64,000 nucleotides of DNA, from positions 1,247,583-1,311,582 of the forward strand of contig JYIP02000002.1 in NCBI GenBank assembly GCA_001051155.2, read 5' to 3'. The DNA comes from Chrysoporthe austroafricana. Its lineage: Eukaryota; Ascomycota; Sordariomycetes; Diaporthales; Cryphonectriaceae. This document shows, in pieces, positions 48,288 through 61,142 of this stretch (within the stretch, counting starts at the first letter, position 1; the number at the start of each line of letters is the position of its first letter). The notes below the pieces were generated by a model. That model was given only the letters and a program-made list of their open reading frames with translations. It did not search any database and was not told the DNA's origin. A program made the translations under genes and the position numbers.

Positions 48288-49181
48288 ATGGCCCATCACG
48301 AAGAGGAACTCACCTGCCAAGCCTCTGACATAAGCCCTCGCCTCGCTGCTCTGCTCAGCGATATTGATCTGTACTCGGTCCCCGTCCGCCTTGGTCCTGA
48401 TAGCTAACGTCTGACACGTCGACAGGGCGATGCAATTGTACGAGGAAGAACTGGTACACCTCAGTCTGCTGAGCCTCGACGGCCCAGGGCCAAAGGGCGG
48501 GCCCGGAGATGCCGCTGGAGAGTGTCAAATATGCTTCTCGAGTCGAGACACACCGACCTGTTCCCGCAGGCCACCTTTGCCAGCGGCTGCAGGTGTCTGT
48601 TCGACGCGTGCTTGGTCTGCCTCCGGGAGCACATGAGATCGCAGCTGCGCCCGAAGGCGTGGAGGGAGGGAAGCATCACATGCCCCGTGTGCAACGGGGG
48701 GCTCACGCATCGAGAGATCGAGGGATATGCTGACGACGAGGCGCTTGCGATGTGAGTCTTCCTATGCTCCGGCCCCATCTCCCTTCGTATGCCCCCATCT
48801 AGAAGCAACGAGGGCAACAAAAAAGCGAGAGCGGAGAAAGCGAAGGAGGAGCGGGGGAGAGGGGGAGAAGGGGGGGAGAAAGAAAGAGAGAGGGGGGGCG
48901 GCGGCAGAGGGAGGACAGCGGCGGGAGCACGATGAGGAGGACCACGCGGGCGTGTCCCGGGTGTGCGGCGCGGATCGAGAAGGACGAGGATTGCATGCAT
49001 ATGACGTGTAAGTGTCCGCCCACCTCCACAGGTCCCAGCCTCTCCCCCTCTTGCGGTCGCACAGGGCTGACATGGATGTCCAGGCCCGTGTGGGTATGAG
49101 TTCTGTTGGGAGTGTCTGGGCCTGTGGGTCAACTACGGGTGTGCGAAGTGCTTCGGCGGTGCGACGGTGCAGCTCGTCTAA
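48288..49181 (+). pseudogene. RBR-type RING ubiquitin ligase, damaged: frameshift in RING1 and no IBR
   Basis: A credible gene start is at 48288 (MAHHEEEL). The first exon ends at 48370 and splices to 48426, giving LSDIDLAMQLYEEEL. The frame then reaches GECQIC, the first Cys pair of RING1, at about 48522-48537. The rest of RING1 (DLFPQATFASGC, FDACLVCL, ITCPVC) continues in a different frame to 48751, so one base is missing or two are extra near 48540-48555. No intron fits the gap. After a likely donor at 48752, a purine-rich, Lys/Glu/Arg-coding stretch without Cys replaces the expected IBR. RING2 is then intact (TTRACPGC, CMHMTC split by an intron 49008-49083, CGYEFCWECLGLW), ending at 49181. 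RBR enzymes pass ubiquitin via a RING2 Cys. An assembly error could explain the frameshift, but not the absent IBR. Confidence 0.65.
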
Positions 49182-49339
49182 GTCTCACGGCAGGATGGGA
49201 CGGGAAAGGGAGGACAAGAGCGCGAGGGTTTGGAGAAGGAAGATGGGGGCGTGGAGACCATAGGTCCAGCATATAAATTTTAAATGTATCTCATCCTTCA
49301 TAACAACTTCAAAAAATTCCCGCCCCGAGATACACCCTC

Positions 49340-51089
49340 TCAGACCATTTTCCGGTCGTCGGCCTTGTCCCCTCCCTCCTCGCCCTCGCTCGCGTCATAC
49401 GCCAGCCGCACGTCATCAATCGCATCGCCGACCTCCATCCAGTGGTCGCTGCACGCCGGGATGGGGAAGATCCTGCACAGGCCCCAGTACATGCCGGAGG
49501 AGACGATGAAGCCGCAGAAGAAGTCGAGGTCGTAGATGTACGTCGCGCCGGCGGGGACGCTGCGGCCGACAGCGCCCGCGAAGCCGACGACGTTGATCAG
49601 GATGCCGGCGATGTAGGCGGCGTAGGCGCGCCAGTGGACGCCGAAGGAGTAGTAGTACGGGCCGGTGCTGCGCGCGTCGTACAGCTCCTTCACCTCGAGG
49701 TAGCCCCGGCGGACGAAGTAGTAGTCCGAGACCATGACGCCGGCGATGGAGGAGAGGAAGACGGAGTAGGCGGACAGGTACGTGGTGAACTGGTTGGAGG
49801 AGGTCAGGAGGGTGTACGGGCACATGGCCAGGCCGACGGCGGCGCAGATGTACCCGCCGCGGCGGATGTTGAGGAAGCGCGGGAAGAGCGCGGTGAGGTC
49901 GGTGCCGGCGGAGACGGAGTTGGCGGCGATGTTGGTGCCGAGCTGGGCCAGGGCGAAGGCCAGGGAGATGACGAAGACGCCGAAGCGCTGGGCGGGGCCG
50001 CCATCATCAATAAAGCGCTCCAGGAGCTCGGTGGGGTCCCAGACGGGGTCGCCGCCGTAGATGACGGCGGAGCTCGAGGAGACGATGATGCCGATGAAGG
50101 AGGTCACGGCGAAGCCGATGGGGATGGTGAGCAGCTGCGACCAGAGGGCGTCGCTGGGCTTCCTCGCGAACCGGGAGAAGTCCGGGTCGTTGACGATCAG
50201 GGTCGCGAAGTTGGCGATGGAGGACATGACGCCCTTGACGAACTGCCAGGCCAGCGCCGAGCCGGAGAGGGTCGCGGGCTGGCTGACCACGGGCCCGATG
50301 CCGCCGGCGCGCACGACGGCCCAGATCAGGAAGGCGATGGCGGCGCAGGGAACGAAGTACGCCTTGACGGTGAACAGGTGGCGGATCTTGTGGACAGGGA
50401 ACCAGATGGCGGGCAGGGAGACCAGCCAGAAGATGAAGAAGCTGACCCAGTCCGCCGTCGTGGTGCCGGAGTCGGCAGGGAAGCTGTTAGGGATAGTGGT
50501 CCGGTCCTTCGCCGCCGTGCTCATGTTAGCCATCCGAGGCCTGCCTTTTTTGTAGGAGGGCGAAGAGGAGGAGAAGGAGGAGGAGGAGGAGGAGGAATTG
50601 TGGACCTACCCAACTTTTCCATATCGACCGAATCATCAGGTAGACGCACTCGCCGCCGATGTAGCTCTGGACGCCGTACCAGATGCAGGCCATGGCGGCC
50701 CTGTTAAAGATGGGCCACAGACTCCCCCATATCCCGAAGGACGCCCGGTTCACGACGGGGAAGCCGATGTGGTAGGTGGCGCCGATGCGGCCGGTGGCGC
50801 AGATGAAGCAGCCGGCGATGGCGTAGCCGATCCAGACGCAGAGCCAGGAGTGCCACCACGACAGGCCGGCGGTGACCATGGACGAGGAGATCATCCAGGT
50901 GTTGATGTTGAAGCTGTCGGCGATCCAGAAGCCGACGAAGTTCCACGACCTCCACTGCCGGCGCTCGTGCTCGACGGGCTTCAGGTCGTGGTTGGTGAGC
51001 ATCAGCTGGGAGGTGCTCAGGCCAGGCTCGTGGTCGACGGCGAGGCGGTCGGCCCAGCGCCTGAGCCGAGCGCCCCTGTCTGTGTCCAT
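49340..51089 (-). CDS. NCS1 family permease (uracil/allantoin/uridine type, Fur-like)
   Basis: Two exons on the minus strand (51089-50610 and 50506-49340) encode 548 residues. The N-terminal segment (LTNHDLKPV, then WNFVGFWIADSFNINTW) and the SLPAIWFPVHKIRHLF segment are hallmarks of fungal Fur-type NCS1 transporters. About 12 membrane spans are predicted. These proteins are proton symporters for uracil, allantoin, uridine or related compounds at the plasma membrane. The exact substrate is not readable here. The intron (50507-50609) begins gtaggt. Its 3' end was placed at a gaag acceptor because the better-looking gcag further upstream runs into a stop in the required phase. The result matches the family spacing to IPNSFPADSG. 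The boundary could be off by a few codons. The intron holds a TCC microsatellite. Confidence 0.9.
50563..50597. repeat. (GAG)n trinucleotide microsatellite in an intron
   Basis: An almost pure GAG/GGA run lies inside the single intron of the NCS1 permease. On the coding strand it is a TCC pyrimidine tract near the 3' splice site. Confidence 0.85.
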
Positions 51090-52255
51090 GGCGGCAGGGG
51101 GCGGGCGTTGTGCGCGTGCTGGCCTATGGCTACTTATTGGGCGTCGAGCAGGAAGCGAAGACGTAATACGTGCAGGAAGGGGAGTTTCGATCGAGTAATA
51201 GATCCAGCGGGCCGGGACGCGCGCCAGGAACCAAAGGGCACGTGAGTGCTGTACGTCAAAGAGGCCCGGGCCGTCCGCTAGGGGGCGTTCAGAATGTCTA
51301 GCACACACATGCGTGATATATAGAAGGGAACGGGGGAAACCGAGGGAGGTGAGGTGCTGGGCTTAAATACAAGAGACCACCGCTGGGCACGAAGAGGAGG
51401 AGGAGGAACAAGGGCACGCAGTGTGGTGCGATAGCGGAACCGTAGTCATGAGAGGTATCTCTCAGTTCCCCCACGCGATGGCGCCCAGCACAGGGCTGGC
51501 TGGCTACCGGACCCCTGGCGGATGATGATATCGAATGCGCACTAACTCGTGCATCCGGCTGATCGGGCGCGCAAGGAGGGCTGCAGTTGTGTTGATCCAA
51601 GACCTGGAAGAGCAAGACAAAGCTAGGAGATCCGGCGCCCTCCAGCGGATCTTCAACACATCCGGAGGGGGCATGGCAGGGCTCCAGGCCTCCCCCTCCC
51701 TCTCATCCAGCCCGCGGCGCAGCTGGCATTGTCCTCGCGGCCGGCTGCGTCAGAGGCTGGAGGTGTGTGCCACCGCGCAGGCTCTCGACGTTCGACATCG
51801 CAGAGACAGGATGAGGAGCCGTCAAAAAGAATCCCTGCATGATAACCATGCCAGTCGCCCCATACGGGGAGGCTGCGCTAAGATAGGAACCTTATCTCAG
51901 CGTCCCCCCGCAAACTGTTCGTCTTGTTACTCGATCACATCGAGTCAACGTCGAATCCACAGACCCACCCGCCACCGGACCCGTCAGCCCAGCTTTCCTC
52001 TTTTTGATGCTGACTGCCGTCTTCATCATTGGCAGGCCGATTTGGCCCGCGTGGGCACTGGGAAGCCAATGAAGCTCCCCTCGTCGACATAGGCCAGGAC
52101 GGTCAAGCTATGTACTCGGAGCTCGCCTCATGATAGTCGTATATTACAAGCTACGGCCCTCACAAGACAGAAGCCTTTCCTGCCAATTTTTGAGGTCGTC
52201 TCACAATTCGTCGGGTCATTTAACTGTTAGTCCTCCTGGTGATTTTTCGTTTTTC
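51090..52255. other. Upstream region of the NCS1 permease gene
   Basis: No supported gene is present. A plus-strand frame at 51535-52092 has no motif. A TATATA step at about 51317-51322 could serve the minus-strand permease gene, about 230 bp from its start. Confidence 0.35.
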
Positions 52256-52577
<322 letters not shown>

Positions 52578-53844
52578 AACCCCCAGGGATGTTGAGGACA
52601 CTGGGCAGTCCCCTCCCTCGAACAAGGACGGCGTGATCCTGGGCAACAGAACGAACGGACAGGCATGTTGAGTGAGGATAGTTACATGCTTCAGGCCGAG
52701 TCCGTCCTTAGTCCATAGACACACAGCGCACAAGCTGCTCGCGGACCGGAAGCGTAGGCCAGGGCCACCTTGGAAGACCTCCTCGAGGGCCGGGATGTGT
52801 GCGTCCTCTCTCTGGTGAGACTGGCCGTCCCCTCACCGATCCGGTCACAGGAGGTAGCTGAGAGGACCCAGATCTCTCTCTTCGCTTCAAGATGCACCCA
52901 AGGGCGCTCGTCTGCAGACCCATCTCGACACCCGTCTCGTGTGAGGTCTTACCCCGGACACGGCGGAACTAGAGATGTTGGTTTGAAGTGATGGCGGGCT
53001 GCTCGACTGGGTGGCCAAAGTGGAACTGTGAGATGCGAGGGGAAAAAAAGAAGAGGGAAAAAATAGGGCAATGAACGAGCGTACATATGATGTCGACGCT
53101 CTGGAGACGGCAGGTGGGCTGGGTCAAGGAGTGGCTGCTTCATCTCTCTGCGCAAGAAGTTGGGGACGAAAGAGGAAGGGCAAGAACGAAATTCGGACTA
53201 CTCTTACCTTCATATTAATTATCACAATTGCGTTCTTCGGCAAATCCTGTCTAACCTCACCAAGGCCGTCCCTCTTACGTCTTACCCGTTCCAGGCAACC
53301 ATTGCAAGTTCTCTCTTCTCCACAGCTTAGACATAACATCCTTTCAGACTTCTCGACTCTCCTCTACCGTGGGTCTCTCTAGGCTTACCAGGATATCTCC
53401 ATACTGCCATCTGGACCGCTCTTGAGCCGTTCCAACTTCGCAGCTCAGCCTTGTCTTGACACCAAGGCCCACGCCAGACGGCCAGCTCCAACAGTTTCAC
53501 ACATGCGCTTTTCTTGAGACTCCTCAGCAGGGCTTTCGCAACATTCTACGTCTGCGCATTCTCCGTTCTCGCCTGCTGACCGTCGCAATTTTGTCGCTCT
53601 TCGCTCCCCGCTCTGTGATTCCTACCACTTCCACTAGCCCACCGTCCTTTCATTTTCTTACAGACGTCCTCATCAGTCTTAAGAAATTCCCTCTTGCCTT
53701 TGCCCTTGCCTTTTAGTCTGTGACGCTTCGATACAAGATCCGACATCCTCTGCCTCTTCATCCTCCGACACATTCATAACCTGGCTTCTCGCTTCAGTAC
53801 CTAGCTTCCTTGATCTTTCTGGGCTCATCCGATCTCCACCCATC
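52578..53844. other. Promoter and leader of the SNF2-RING gene
   Basis: No supported gene is present. From about 53260 to 53840 the sequence is pyrimidine-rich (many tct/ctc steps), as expected of a long fungal 5' leader. Open frames are below 105 codons and without motifs. Confidence 0.45.
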
Positions 53845-56800
53845 ATGGCATCTCCTGGGCCTCGGGATGAAATGGTTCCTCCCCATGAGGCTTCTCGAGA
53901 CCCCACCGGCACCGAAGAGACGCCGCAAGTACCTCCTCAAGACAAGCCCAGCAGCCAAGCGGACCAGGCCACCCCTCAAATTCCTGTCTCAGGTGAGGCT
54001 CAGGGAACCCAGGTGCCATCGCCCCACGCTATCCAGCACGACGACGTCTCACTTCCACATGACGTCACGGAGGTACCTCTTGCTGGTTCGACGCATGACG
54101 ACCAAGGCTTCCAAGGTCTGACAGGCCCACTGTCTCCCGCGCACGTGGAGGAGCTGAACCATGAAGCGACGACCGAGGGCGCGAACAGTGAGGCAGCCAG
54201 CCGATTTGATAAATCTCGGTCTCATATTGCTTCCCCGAGCCTGTTCATGCCGCAGGAACACGAGGATACGCCGTCAGACTTTGATGAGAAAGAGGATCCG
54301 GACAGTGATCACCCCATAACGCGGCTGACGAGGGTCGAGGAGCACCACGGTATAGGGTCCCGTGTTGATGCTAGCAGCGAAAGCGACCTTATGGAGATAG
54401 ACGACCCCGACACCATCGAAGAATTAAGGAAGAAATCCGAACCCCACCAGTTCGGTGCCGTCGATTTCGACGCGAATTCTCCTGACCTCATAATCACCGG
54501 TTCCGCGCCTGTGGTGAAGCAAGAGAGTGAGGACGAAGTCTGGATCACTAAGAGCAACACCAAGGATCATATTCCCTCACTCTCTGCTCGAAACAATGGT
54601 ACCAGATCCTACATGGGAGGATTTGAGCAGAACGACTCGACCGACAGCGACTATGACCCGGGCTCCGTATCCGGTTCTGATCACCACGATGACGAGCGCA
54701 GGGAGCGTAAGCGCAGGCAAAAGAGCAAGAGGGCCCGAGAGGTTCAGAATGCGACGGCCGGCACATCGTCGAGCGAGCAGCCAACGACAAGCAACACAAC
54801 GGCAGGTGTTCTTCATCGAGAAATCGGAGATGAGGATAATATCTATTCGGAAAGACACCGACGGGAAGAAGGAAAACGGGGAGACGAAACGACTACCATC
54901 TCAAATGGAAAACCCCCACATCAAAGCGAGAGAGTCGAAAAGGTAGTTGAGGGGCTGTCCAACGGCATGAAGGCAGAAGACTTTAGTCGACTCCTCTTAA
55001 AAAAGAAGCAACTCAATGAATTAAAGGAACTCTCGAAATCGCGAAAGCTTATACCGTTTGAGGAATACAAGATGGAGGGTCTGAAAAGCGACATCTTTGA
55101 TCTAGAGGTGGAACTACAGCTCCAAGATGTTAATATGGATGTTGCTAATGACAGCAATACCGTCTCTGGCACGCGCAAGATCCAGGCCAAGGGCAGCGAT
55201 GAATCTCACGCACAACCACCAAAGAGCCGAGCGACGCGACCCCTAACGGCATCCCAGTGGTGGGCGCGATATTATGAGATCAAGGCAAATCGCGGGCCAA
55301 AATTGCTTCAGAAGCTCAATGGACACGAGAAAAGGCAGGCCGAAGCAATTGTTGATGCACATCAGCGAGGCGCCAAGAGACAGAAGAACAAGAAAGATGC
55401 CTCCAGTGTGAACTTCATGAGCGTCTTGCGCAACTACGATCCGATCAAGGCCCGGGCACTCCAGGGTGACGGACACATGCCCGGCGCAGTCGTGGATACG
55501 ACCAAGGCTGGGCTCATGAAGCAGCTACAAAGCTTCATTGACAATGCTCCGGAGCCAGAACGTCGCGGAAGCCAACACGACAAGAGAGCGTTGATGATGG
55601 CAAGTCAGTCTTTTGGCTACCGCAAGTGCAGACCCAAAGACGGCCTTTGGGAGCTGAGTGGCCTGAAGAACCCTACACTTTTATACGATCATCAAGTCAC
55701 TGGAGTTAGCTGGATGCTCGGCCGAGAGTTCTCCCCGCATGGGCCCTGGGGAGGTATCCAGGCCGACGAAATGGGACTAGGAAAGACACTCCAGATGATC
55801 TGTCTCATCCTTTGCAATCCACCAACCCCTGAGGTCAAAGCTAGTGGCCAGGGCGCAACACTCATTGTGGTCCCCGCGAGCGTGATTCGACAATGGAATC
55901 GCGAGATTAGAAAGTACTCACACTTGCGAGTTGAGGTCTACCGCAAGAGAAATTCCAAGGACATCTCGCTGGAGGCCTTTCGTGAGTCCGATATCGTTCT
56001 TACCAGCTACGAGGAGGTTTTATCCGCTTTTCCTTCTGATCATGATATCGATCTCATCGCAAAAAAGGGATACGGCGGAGACAAATATGACGAAGCCTTC
56101 GAAGAATGTCTCGGCGATCTGTACCGTATTCACTACCACCGGATTATCCTTGACGAGGCTCACAAGATCAAGAACCGGCATTCAAGGACCTCGAAGGCCT
56201 GCCGCCAGCTCATAGGTCCCAATAATCGCTGGGCGGTTACAGGCACGCCCGTTCAGAACCATATTGATGAGATCTATCCGTATCTCGAATTCATTGGTTT
56301 CTCGGTTGCCCAAGACTATGAGACATTTAGAAAGGCGTTTAGTAAACTCGACGAGGAAGACGGCTACTTCAAGCTCAATGCACTGGTTCCGCACATCCTG
56401 ATCCGCCGTTCATCAAAGGACTACTTCATGGGACGACCTTTGCTCAATATTCCCAAGCCGATTCCGGTTGAGGACATTTGGATCAACCAGGATGTGGAAG
56501 AGGAAATTTTCTACAAGCGCGCCGAAGACATGTTCCGGGACCATCTCAATAAAGAACTACCGAAAAAGGACTGCGAGATGCAGTATCTCAAGTACTTCGC
56601 CTTCTTAACTTACCTGCGAATGCTCACCTCTCACATCTACAATGCTGAGAATCTCATACGGAAATATATGACCCTGGAAGACCTAGAGCACTGTATGAAG
56701 GAGCTGGCTGAGCGAGAGAGGGAGGCTTTGATCATGAACCAGGTTGGGGGTGTGTTCATGGAGAGCATGCGAACCACATCGCATGCCGGTTCGCGAGATG

Positions 56801-58206
56801 GGATCCTTAACGATGCTTCGAAAAACAGTCAGACCTGTCAAATTATTCGTGCCTTGGACCAGCTCGCTGTGGAGAAGCCGATCGATCAAGTCATCTGTAG
56901 GGTGTGTCTGCAGCTCCCGCAAGACGCAGTCCTCAGTGATGTAAGTTATCCGCTAGACTACTTGCCAGTATTGGCAATGCTAATGAAGGTGCCGATAGTG
57001 TGGGCATGCTTTTTGCAGGGACTGTGCTACGGATGCGCAAGACACAGCGCGACAAAAGGGCATGGACCAGGCTAGATGTCCCAAATGCAAGCTTTGCATC
57101 CGGAAATTCGAACCATTCAACATATACGAGTATGAGAATCTGGAATCCGCTTCTCAGGCGTCGCTGCGCAGCAAGGCCTCTTTGCCCAAAGCATCTCGCA
57201 AGAAAAAGGGCGGAAGAAGGGGCAAGAGTAAGCAGGAGCCTCCGCCCAGGGAAATTGGTGACGACTTCAATGGACAGCAGCCTAAGCTGAAGCACCACGA
57301 GTTCCTCGATCACGTAGACGCCCACTTTCATGAGCCGATTCCTCCAAGCGCCAAGACGGCGAGAACCATGAGCCTTGTTGAGCAATGGCAGAAAGAAGCG
57401 CCTGACGACTGTATCCTGAGTATGTTGAACCCTTCGAAATGGTCTGAAGCCCGGCTAACCCGTGACTCTCCCAGTTTTCACCCAATTTCTGCCTATTATG
57501 TCGCTTCTCGGTCGGATGCTACAGAAGAGGGGCATCGAATGGCTGTACTTCTGGGGCGGCCTGAGCCAAGACGCCAAAGACAAAGCCGTTCAGACTTTTA
57601 CAGACAAACCGGAAGTTAAGGTTATGGTGAGCCTTGGAAAACTACCTCTTTACTAGATTCGCACATAACTCTGACTGGCCTACCGCTTTGCAGATCGTGA
57701 GTCTGGGATGCGGCGGACAGACACTGAATCTGACCGTCGCCAACCGGGTAATCATGATGGACCTGTGGTGGAATGGCTTTATGGAACAGCAGGGCTTTGG
57801 CCGTGTCCACCGCATAGGCCAGAAAAAGCGAACGCACTTCGTACGGATCATGGCGAAGAACACGATCGACACGCGGATTTACGAGCTGCAGGCGACAAAG
57901 GATGAAGCTATTGACGCGGTCTTTGGTGCAAAGGGTACCCACGAGGTCCTCGACATCCAAGAACTCGCCGGCCTCTTCGGAAAGATCCAAGAGACCATGG
58001 ATGGCGGGCTCATAGTTGAATCGGATTACGATGATCGCGAGGCTGCAGCCTTACCGATCCCGGGTGTTCACGATGTGGGCTACCCTGAAGGCGAGACTGA
58101 GGTTGTCAACGGCATGACCCAATACAATGATGACAGCCCGGGCGATGACGATGGCATGAGTGATGTCGAGGACCTTGACGATAGCGAAGACGAAGGCTCT
58201 GAGTAG
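53845..58206 (+). CDS. SNF2-family ATPase with embedded RING finger (Rad5/Rad16/Uls1-like)
   Basis: Four exons (53845-56940, 56999-57419, 57475-57626 and 57694-58206) encode 1393 residues. The first 600 residues are acidic, Ser-rich and low complexity, with a short coiled coil. The ATPase core starts near residue 620: HQVTGVSWML, Walker A DEMGLGKT at about 640, DEAH at about 770, and TGTPVQN. A RING-HC finger (CRVC ... CGHAFCRDC ... CPKC) follows the first lobe from about residue 1018. It is itself split by intron 1 exactly before its third Cys. The second lobe has FTQFLP, LGCGGQTLNLT and the motif VI segment QGFGRVHRIGQ. This layout (RING inserted between lobes) is that of Rad5/Rad16/HLTF/Uls1 proteins, which couple DNA translocation to ubiquitin or SUMO conjugation in repair and chromatin control. 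The C-terminus is acidic. Which subfamily it belongs to is not decided. Confidence 0.92.
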
Positions 58207-59627
58207 GCTTGGGCTGCTGATGAGTGGAGAGAAGTGCTGAGGTAAAAGTGCAATATTTCGATCCGGTCATTCTCACCATCCAGCCATCGACGCAAAACCG
58301 CGACGTAAGCTTCTCGTCGGGGCGGCACCTCCTTTACGATTTTCATCTGGGCAGACATATGGTCTACCATTTCGAACAATGATATTAACAGCAGTGCATT
58401 ACCGGTTCGTTTAACGCAAATTTGGTTCCAGGAACACGGAACGACCAGTTTCGAAACTTCTAACGCGTAAGTATCGCGAGGCGTGGATGAGTTTTAACAA
58501 AGCGATCCCTCTATTCTGGAATTTCGACGGCGATTTCTCTGGAGATCTGGAGACATGAATGCGGATCTGGCAGCGATCCTCTTGATTTTCTGAATTTCTC
58601 ACCACGGACCAAAATACTGGGAAGACTGAATGAGTCTTGGTCTGGAAACCTGGCGTTTGGGGGAACTTCCCACCGCAGAACATTCAGAACACCAGCAGGT
58701 TTTCCTTGTTTTCTTTTTTTTCTTTTTTTGCTTTCGCTTTTTTTGATCCGGGGGCACTGCGGTTGGTTCCTGACATGCCCGCGGCGGGCACACCCCCCCC
58801 CCCACGAGGCTCATAGATAGACGGGGCATCCGCGTATCTCTACCTCTTCAGACCGGGGTCTGTCGTTCCCACCAAGGTTTAGCAGGCTATCGGGAGCCCC
58901 GACCTCTAGATTCTAGACTACATCGTAATGCAAATTTTTGGGGACGCACACCGGACCCTGCCAAGTGCTGCTGTGCTCGGGCCAACAACCCAAGGGTGAC
59001 GGACCTCCTCCGCGGCGGCCCGGTCAAGTCCCCGGGGGCAGAGCAGAGATCGCCAAGGATCGCGCACGATCCTATGGGCAGGCCAGCAACGGCGTCAGAA
59101 CGGCCAGGAGCCATGGACGAGTAGATGAGTGGAGCCGGCACCAGGGGCGGTAGATCAGTAGGAGCCAGGTGCCGTGCTGGCCGGAAGCAAGGGAGCGCGC
59201 GCCCTGGGGTGGCAAGGACGAGTCGACAATCTATCTGGAAGGGGATGCCAAGTGTCATAGCAGGGACGCCGAATGGTATCATGCTTGGATGTCGAGCCAT
59301 TCGTTTTGGTCAGTAATGTAACATTGTATGAACCTACAAGACAGCTACCAAGGTATTATGTCCGCCCTATCTCGTGTGAAGTTAGGCGTACTGACAGTCT
59401 GTCAAACCGCAAAGATCAAGGCCACAGCGATTCCATCTTCCGAAGGGAAAAAAAAAAAAGTATCCTCGACGCCGAGCGATAGTCCTCTTACGCCTGAAAC
59501 CTGATGATAATGCAAGGACTTCCTTTTTCCCGTTCTAAGCGATAGCTGCTCCTCCAGAAAGCCGGCATGCACTGTCGTGATAATCATCGGAGGCTGAATG
59601 GCGCCTCGACCCGCAGACGCAACACGT
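58207..59627. other. Convergent 3' intergenic region
   Basis: This lies between the SNF2 gene and the F-box gene, which converge here. It contains T-rich runs (about 58710-58745), a poly(C) run at about 58792-58802 and a poly(A) run at about 59449-59459. I see no supported gene. Confidence 0.4.
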
Positions 59628-61075
59628 TCAGAACGAACTCTCGTCGGAATCTATATCAGTCATTCCGTGGACCACACCGCAGTTGGGGCAGACCTCCTCG
59701 TCGCTATCGTAATAGAGATCTGAGATGGACTCCCCGGTGTTCCGGTCGAACTCGACCCACTCCCTCTCCTCCGAGTCTCGACTAATGGGCACACGCTTCC
59801 ACAGGGTCTTCCGCTTCTTCCAGTTGGACTCGGGATGGCCCGGCTCCTCGGGCACTGCAGGAAGGGCCTCACGGCGCTCCTTAGGCACCCGCTTGTCCAG
59901 CTTCCTCCACGACCGAACGACGCGCGACAGCCCGGCGTAGCCGCGCAAGGACTTCAGAGACCGCTTCTGCTGGATGTAGCTGGGCGCATGGCACATGAAA
60001 AGGCCGTCGTCCCTCACCATGCCCTGCAGATCAGCACCGGCCTTTGCGCCGACCTCGCAGCACGGCAGGCCGGTGACCATGAGCTCGTCGAGGGTTGAGC
60101 CGAGGTCGTGGGCGGCGATCTCGTGAAGAGCAACATCTGGCAGGGGCAGGAAGTAGTCAGGAAAGTTGACGAAGTCGATCCGCATAGACTGGAGCCCCGG
60201 GAGCAGCCGCGGCCGGGCACCAGAGCCGCCATGCTTGGCCCGCATCGGGTCGAACGGCGGGCGCAGGGCATCCAGAAAATCAATTGTCTGGGTCCAGGAG
60301 TAGGAGCGCTGTGGTGGGTGTTAGCAGCCGCCCAGCCATGACGGGGGGTGACGGCGGGACTCACGAAGCCAGCCCTGGACATGCTGGCAGGCTCCCGAAC
60401 GCGGTGGACGACCTTGAGGCTCTGCGACTTGCTGAGGTCGGGATGGTAGTCGGCGGCAATGCGGTGGTTGCGCTTCTCATCGTCGTAGTAGTGGGCGATG
60501 ATGCGCAGGTTGATGTGGCGGATGCCGTTGCGGAACTGCGACGGCAGGTCGGCAAAGCGGCGCAGGGTGTCGGGGCTGGTGAAGGTGAAGGTGTTCATGG
60601 ACCAGAAGATGCGCGTGCACTCGAAGTTGTAGCTCCTGCACGTGGCGAGGAGGCCGATGGCGGTCTGGGGGGGCCGCTTGGCCTCGGGGATGGTGATATG
60701 CTCGGGGTTCAGCTTGCAGAGGGGGTCGATGATGGGGTCCTGGGCGACGAGGGCGAACTGCATGATGCGCAGGATGACCTCGACGGGCAGGTGCGGCAGC
60801 CTGTGGGCGGCGTGGTCCAGGGCGGAGAGGCGCGAGCTCCGGCGGCGGCGGCCCGTGTCGGCGGCGGCGGCAGCCCCGGCGGCAGGATGGGCAGATTGAA
60901 AGCCGGGGTGCGAGGCGACGGAGTCGGCCCAGGGGATGCCGTGCTCGCGCAGCAGGCGCTTGAGGCGCATGTTCTCGTCCTCGAGCTGGCGGTTCTGGGC
61001 CCGCAGCGGCGCGTTGTAGCGAGCCTCGGCCTGGTCCTCCTGGTCGCGGCCCTCCCAGGGAAAGACGGCGGCCAT
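59628..61075 (-). CDS. F-box-like protein with N-terminal coiled coil
   Basis: Two exons on the minus strand (61075-60365 and 60308-59628) encode 463 residues. A short leucine-rich coiled coil (QLEDENMRLKRLL) occupies about residues 30-43. It is followed by an Ala-rich stretch and an F-box-like helix (LPHLPVEVILRIMQFAL) at about 93-109. The remainder is a fungal-specific region with conserved aromatic and charged residues and a CPNC motif close to the acidic C-terminus. F-box proteins recruit substrates to SCF ubiquitin ligases, but the substrate is unknown. The frame stays open for about 160 codons upstream of the ATG without another ATG, so 61075 is the only credible start. The family match rests on the F-box core alone. 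Confidence 0.75.
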
Positions 61076-61101
61076 GGTGGTGTCGAGGCTCGTCGCGCGG
61101 G

Positions 61102-61142
61102 TCTGGTTCTGGTCCTGGTTCTGGTTCTGGTTCTGGTTCTGG
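61102..61142. repeat. (TCTGGT)n hexanucleotide repeat
   Basis: About six to seven copies of a 6-bp unit lie just upstream of the F-box gene start, inside its presumed leader. In the open upstream frame of that gene it would read as Gln-Asn repeats. Confidence 0.85.

Noticed and set aside
49442..50707. 421-codon plus-strand open frame
   Set aside because: It is antisense to the NCS1 permease and shows shadow composition (Asp/Gly/Val/Ala).
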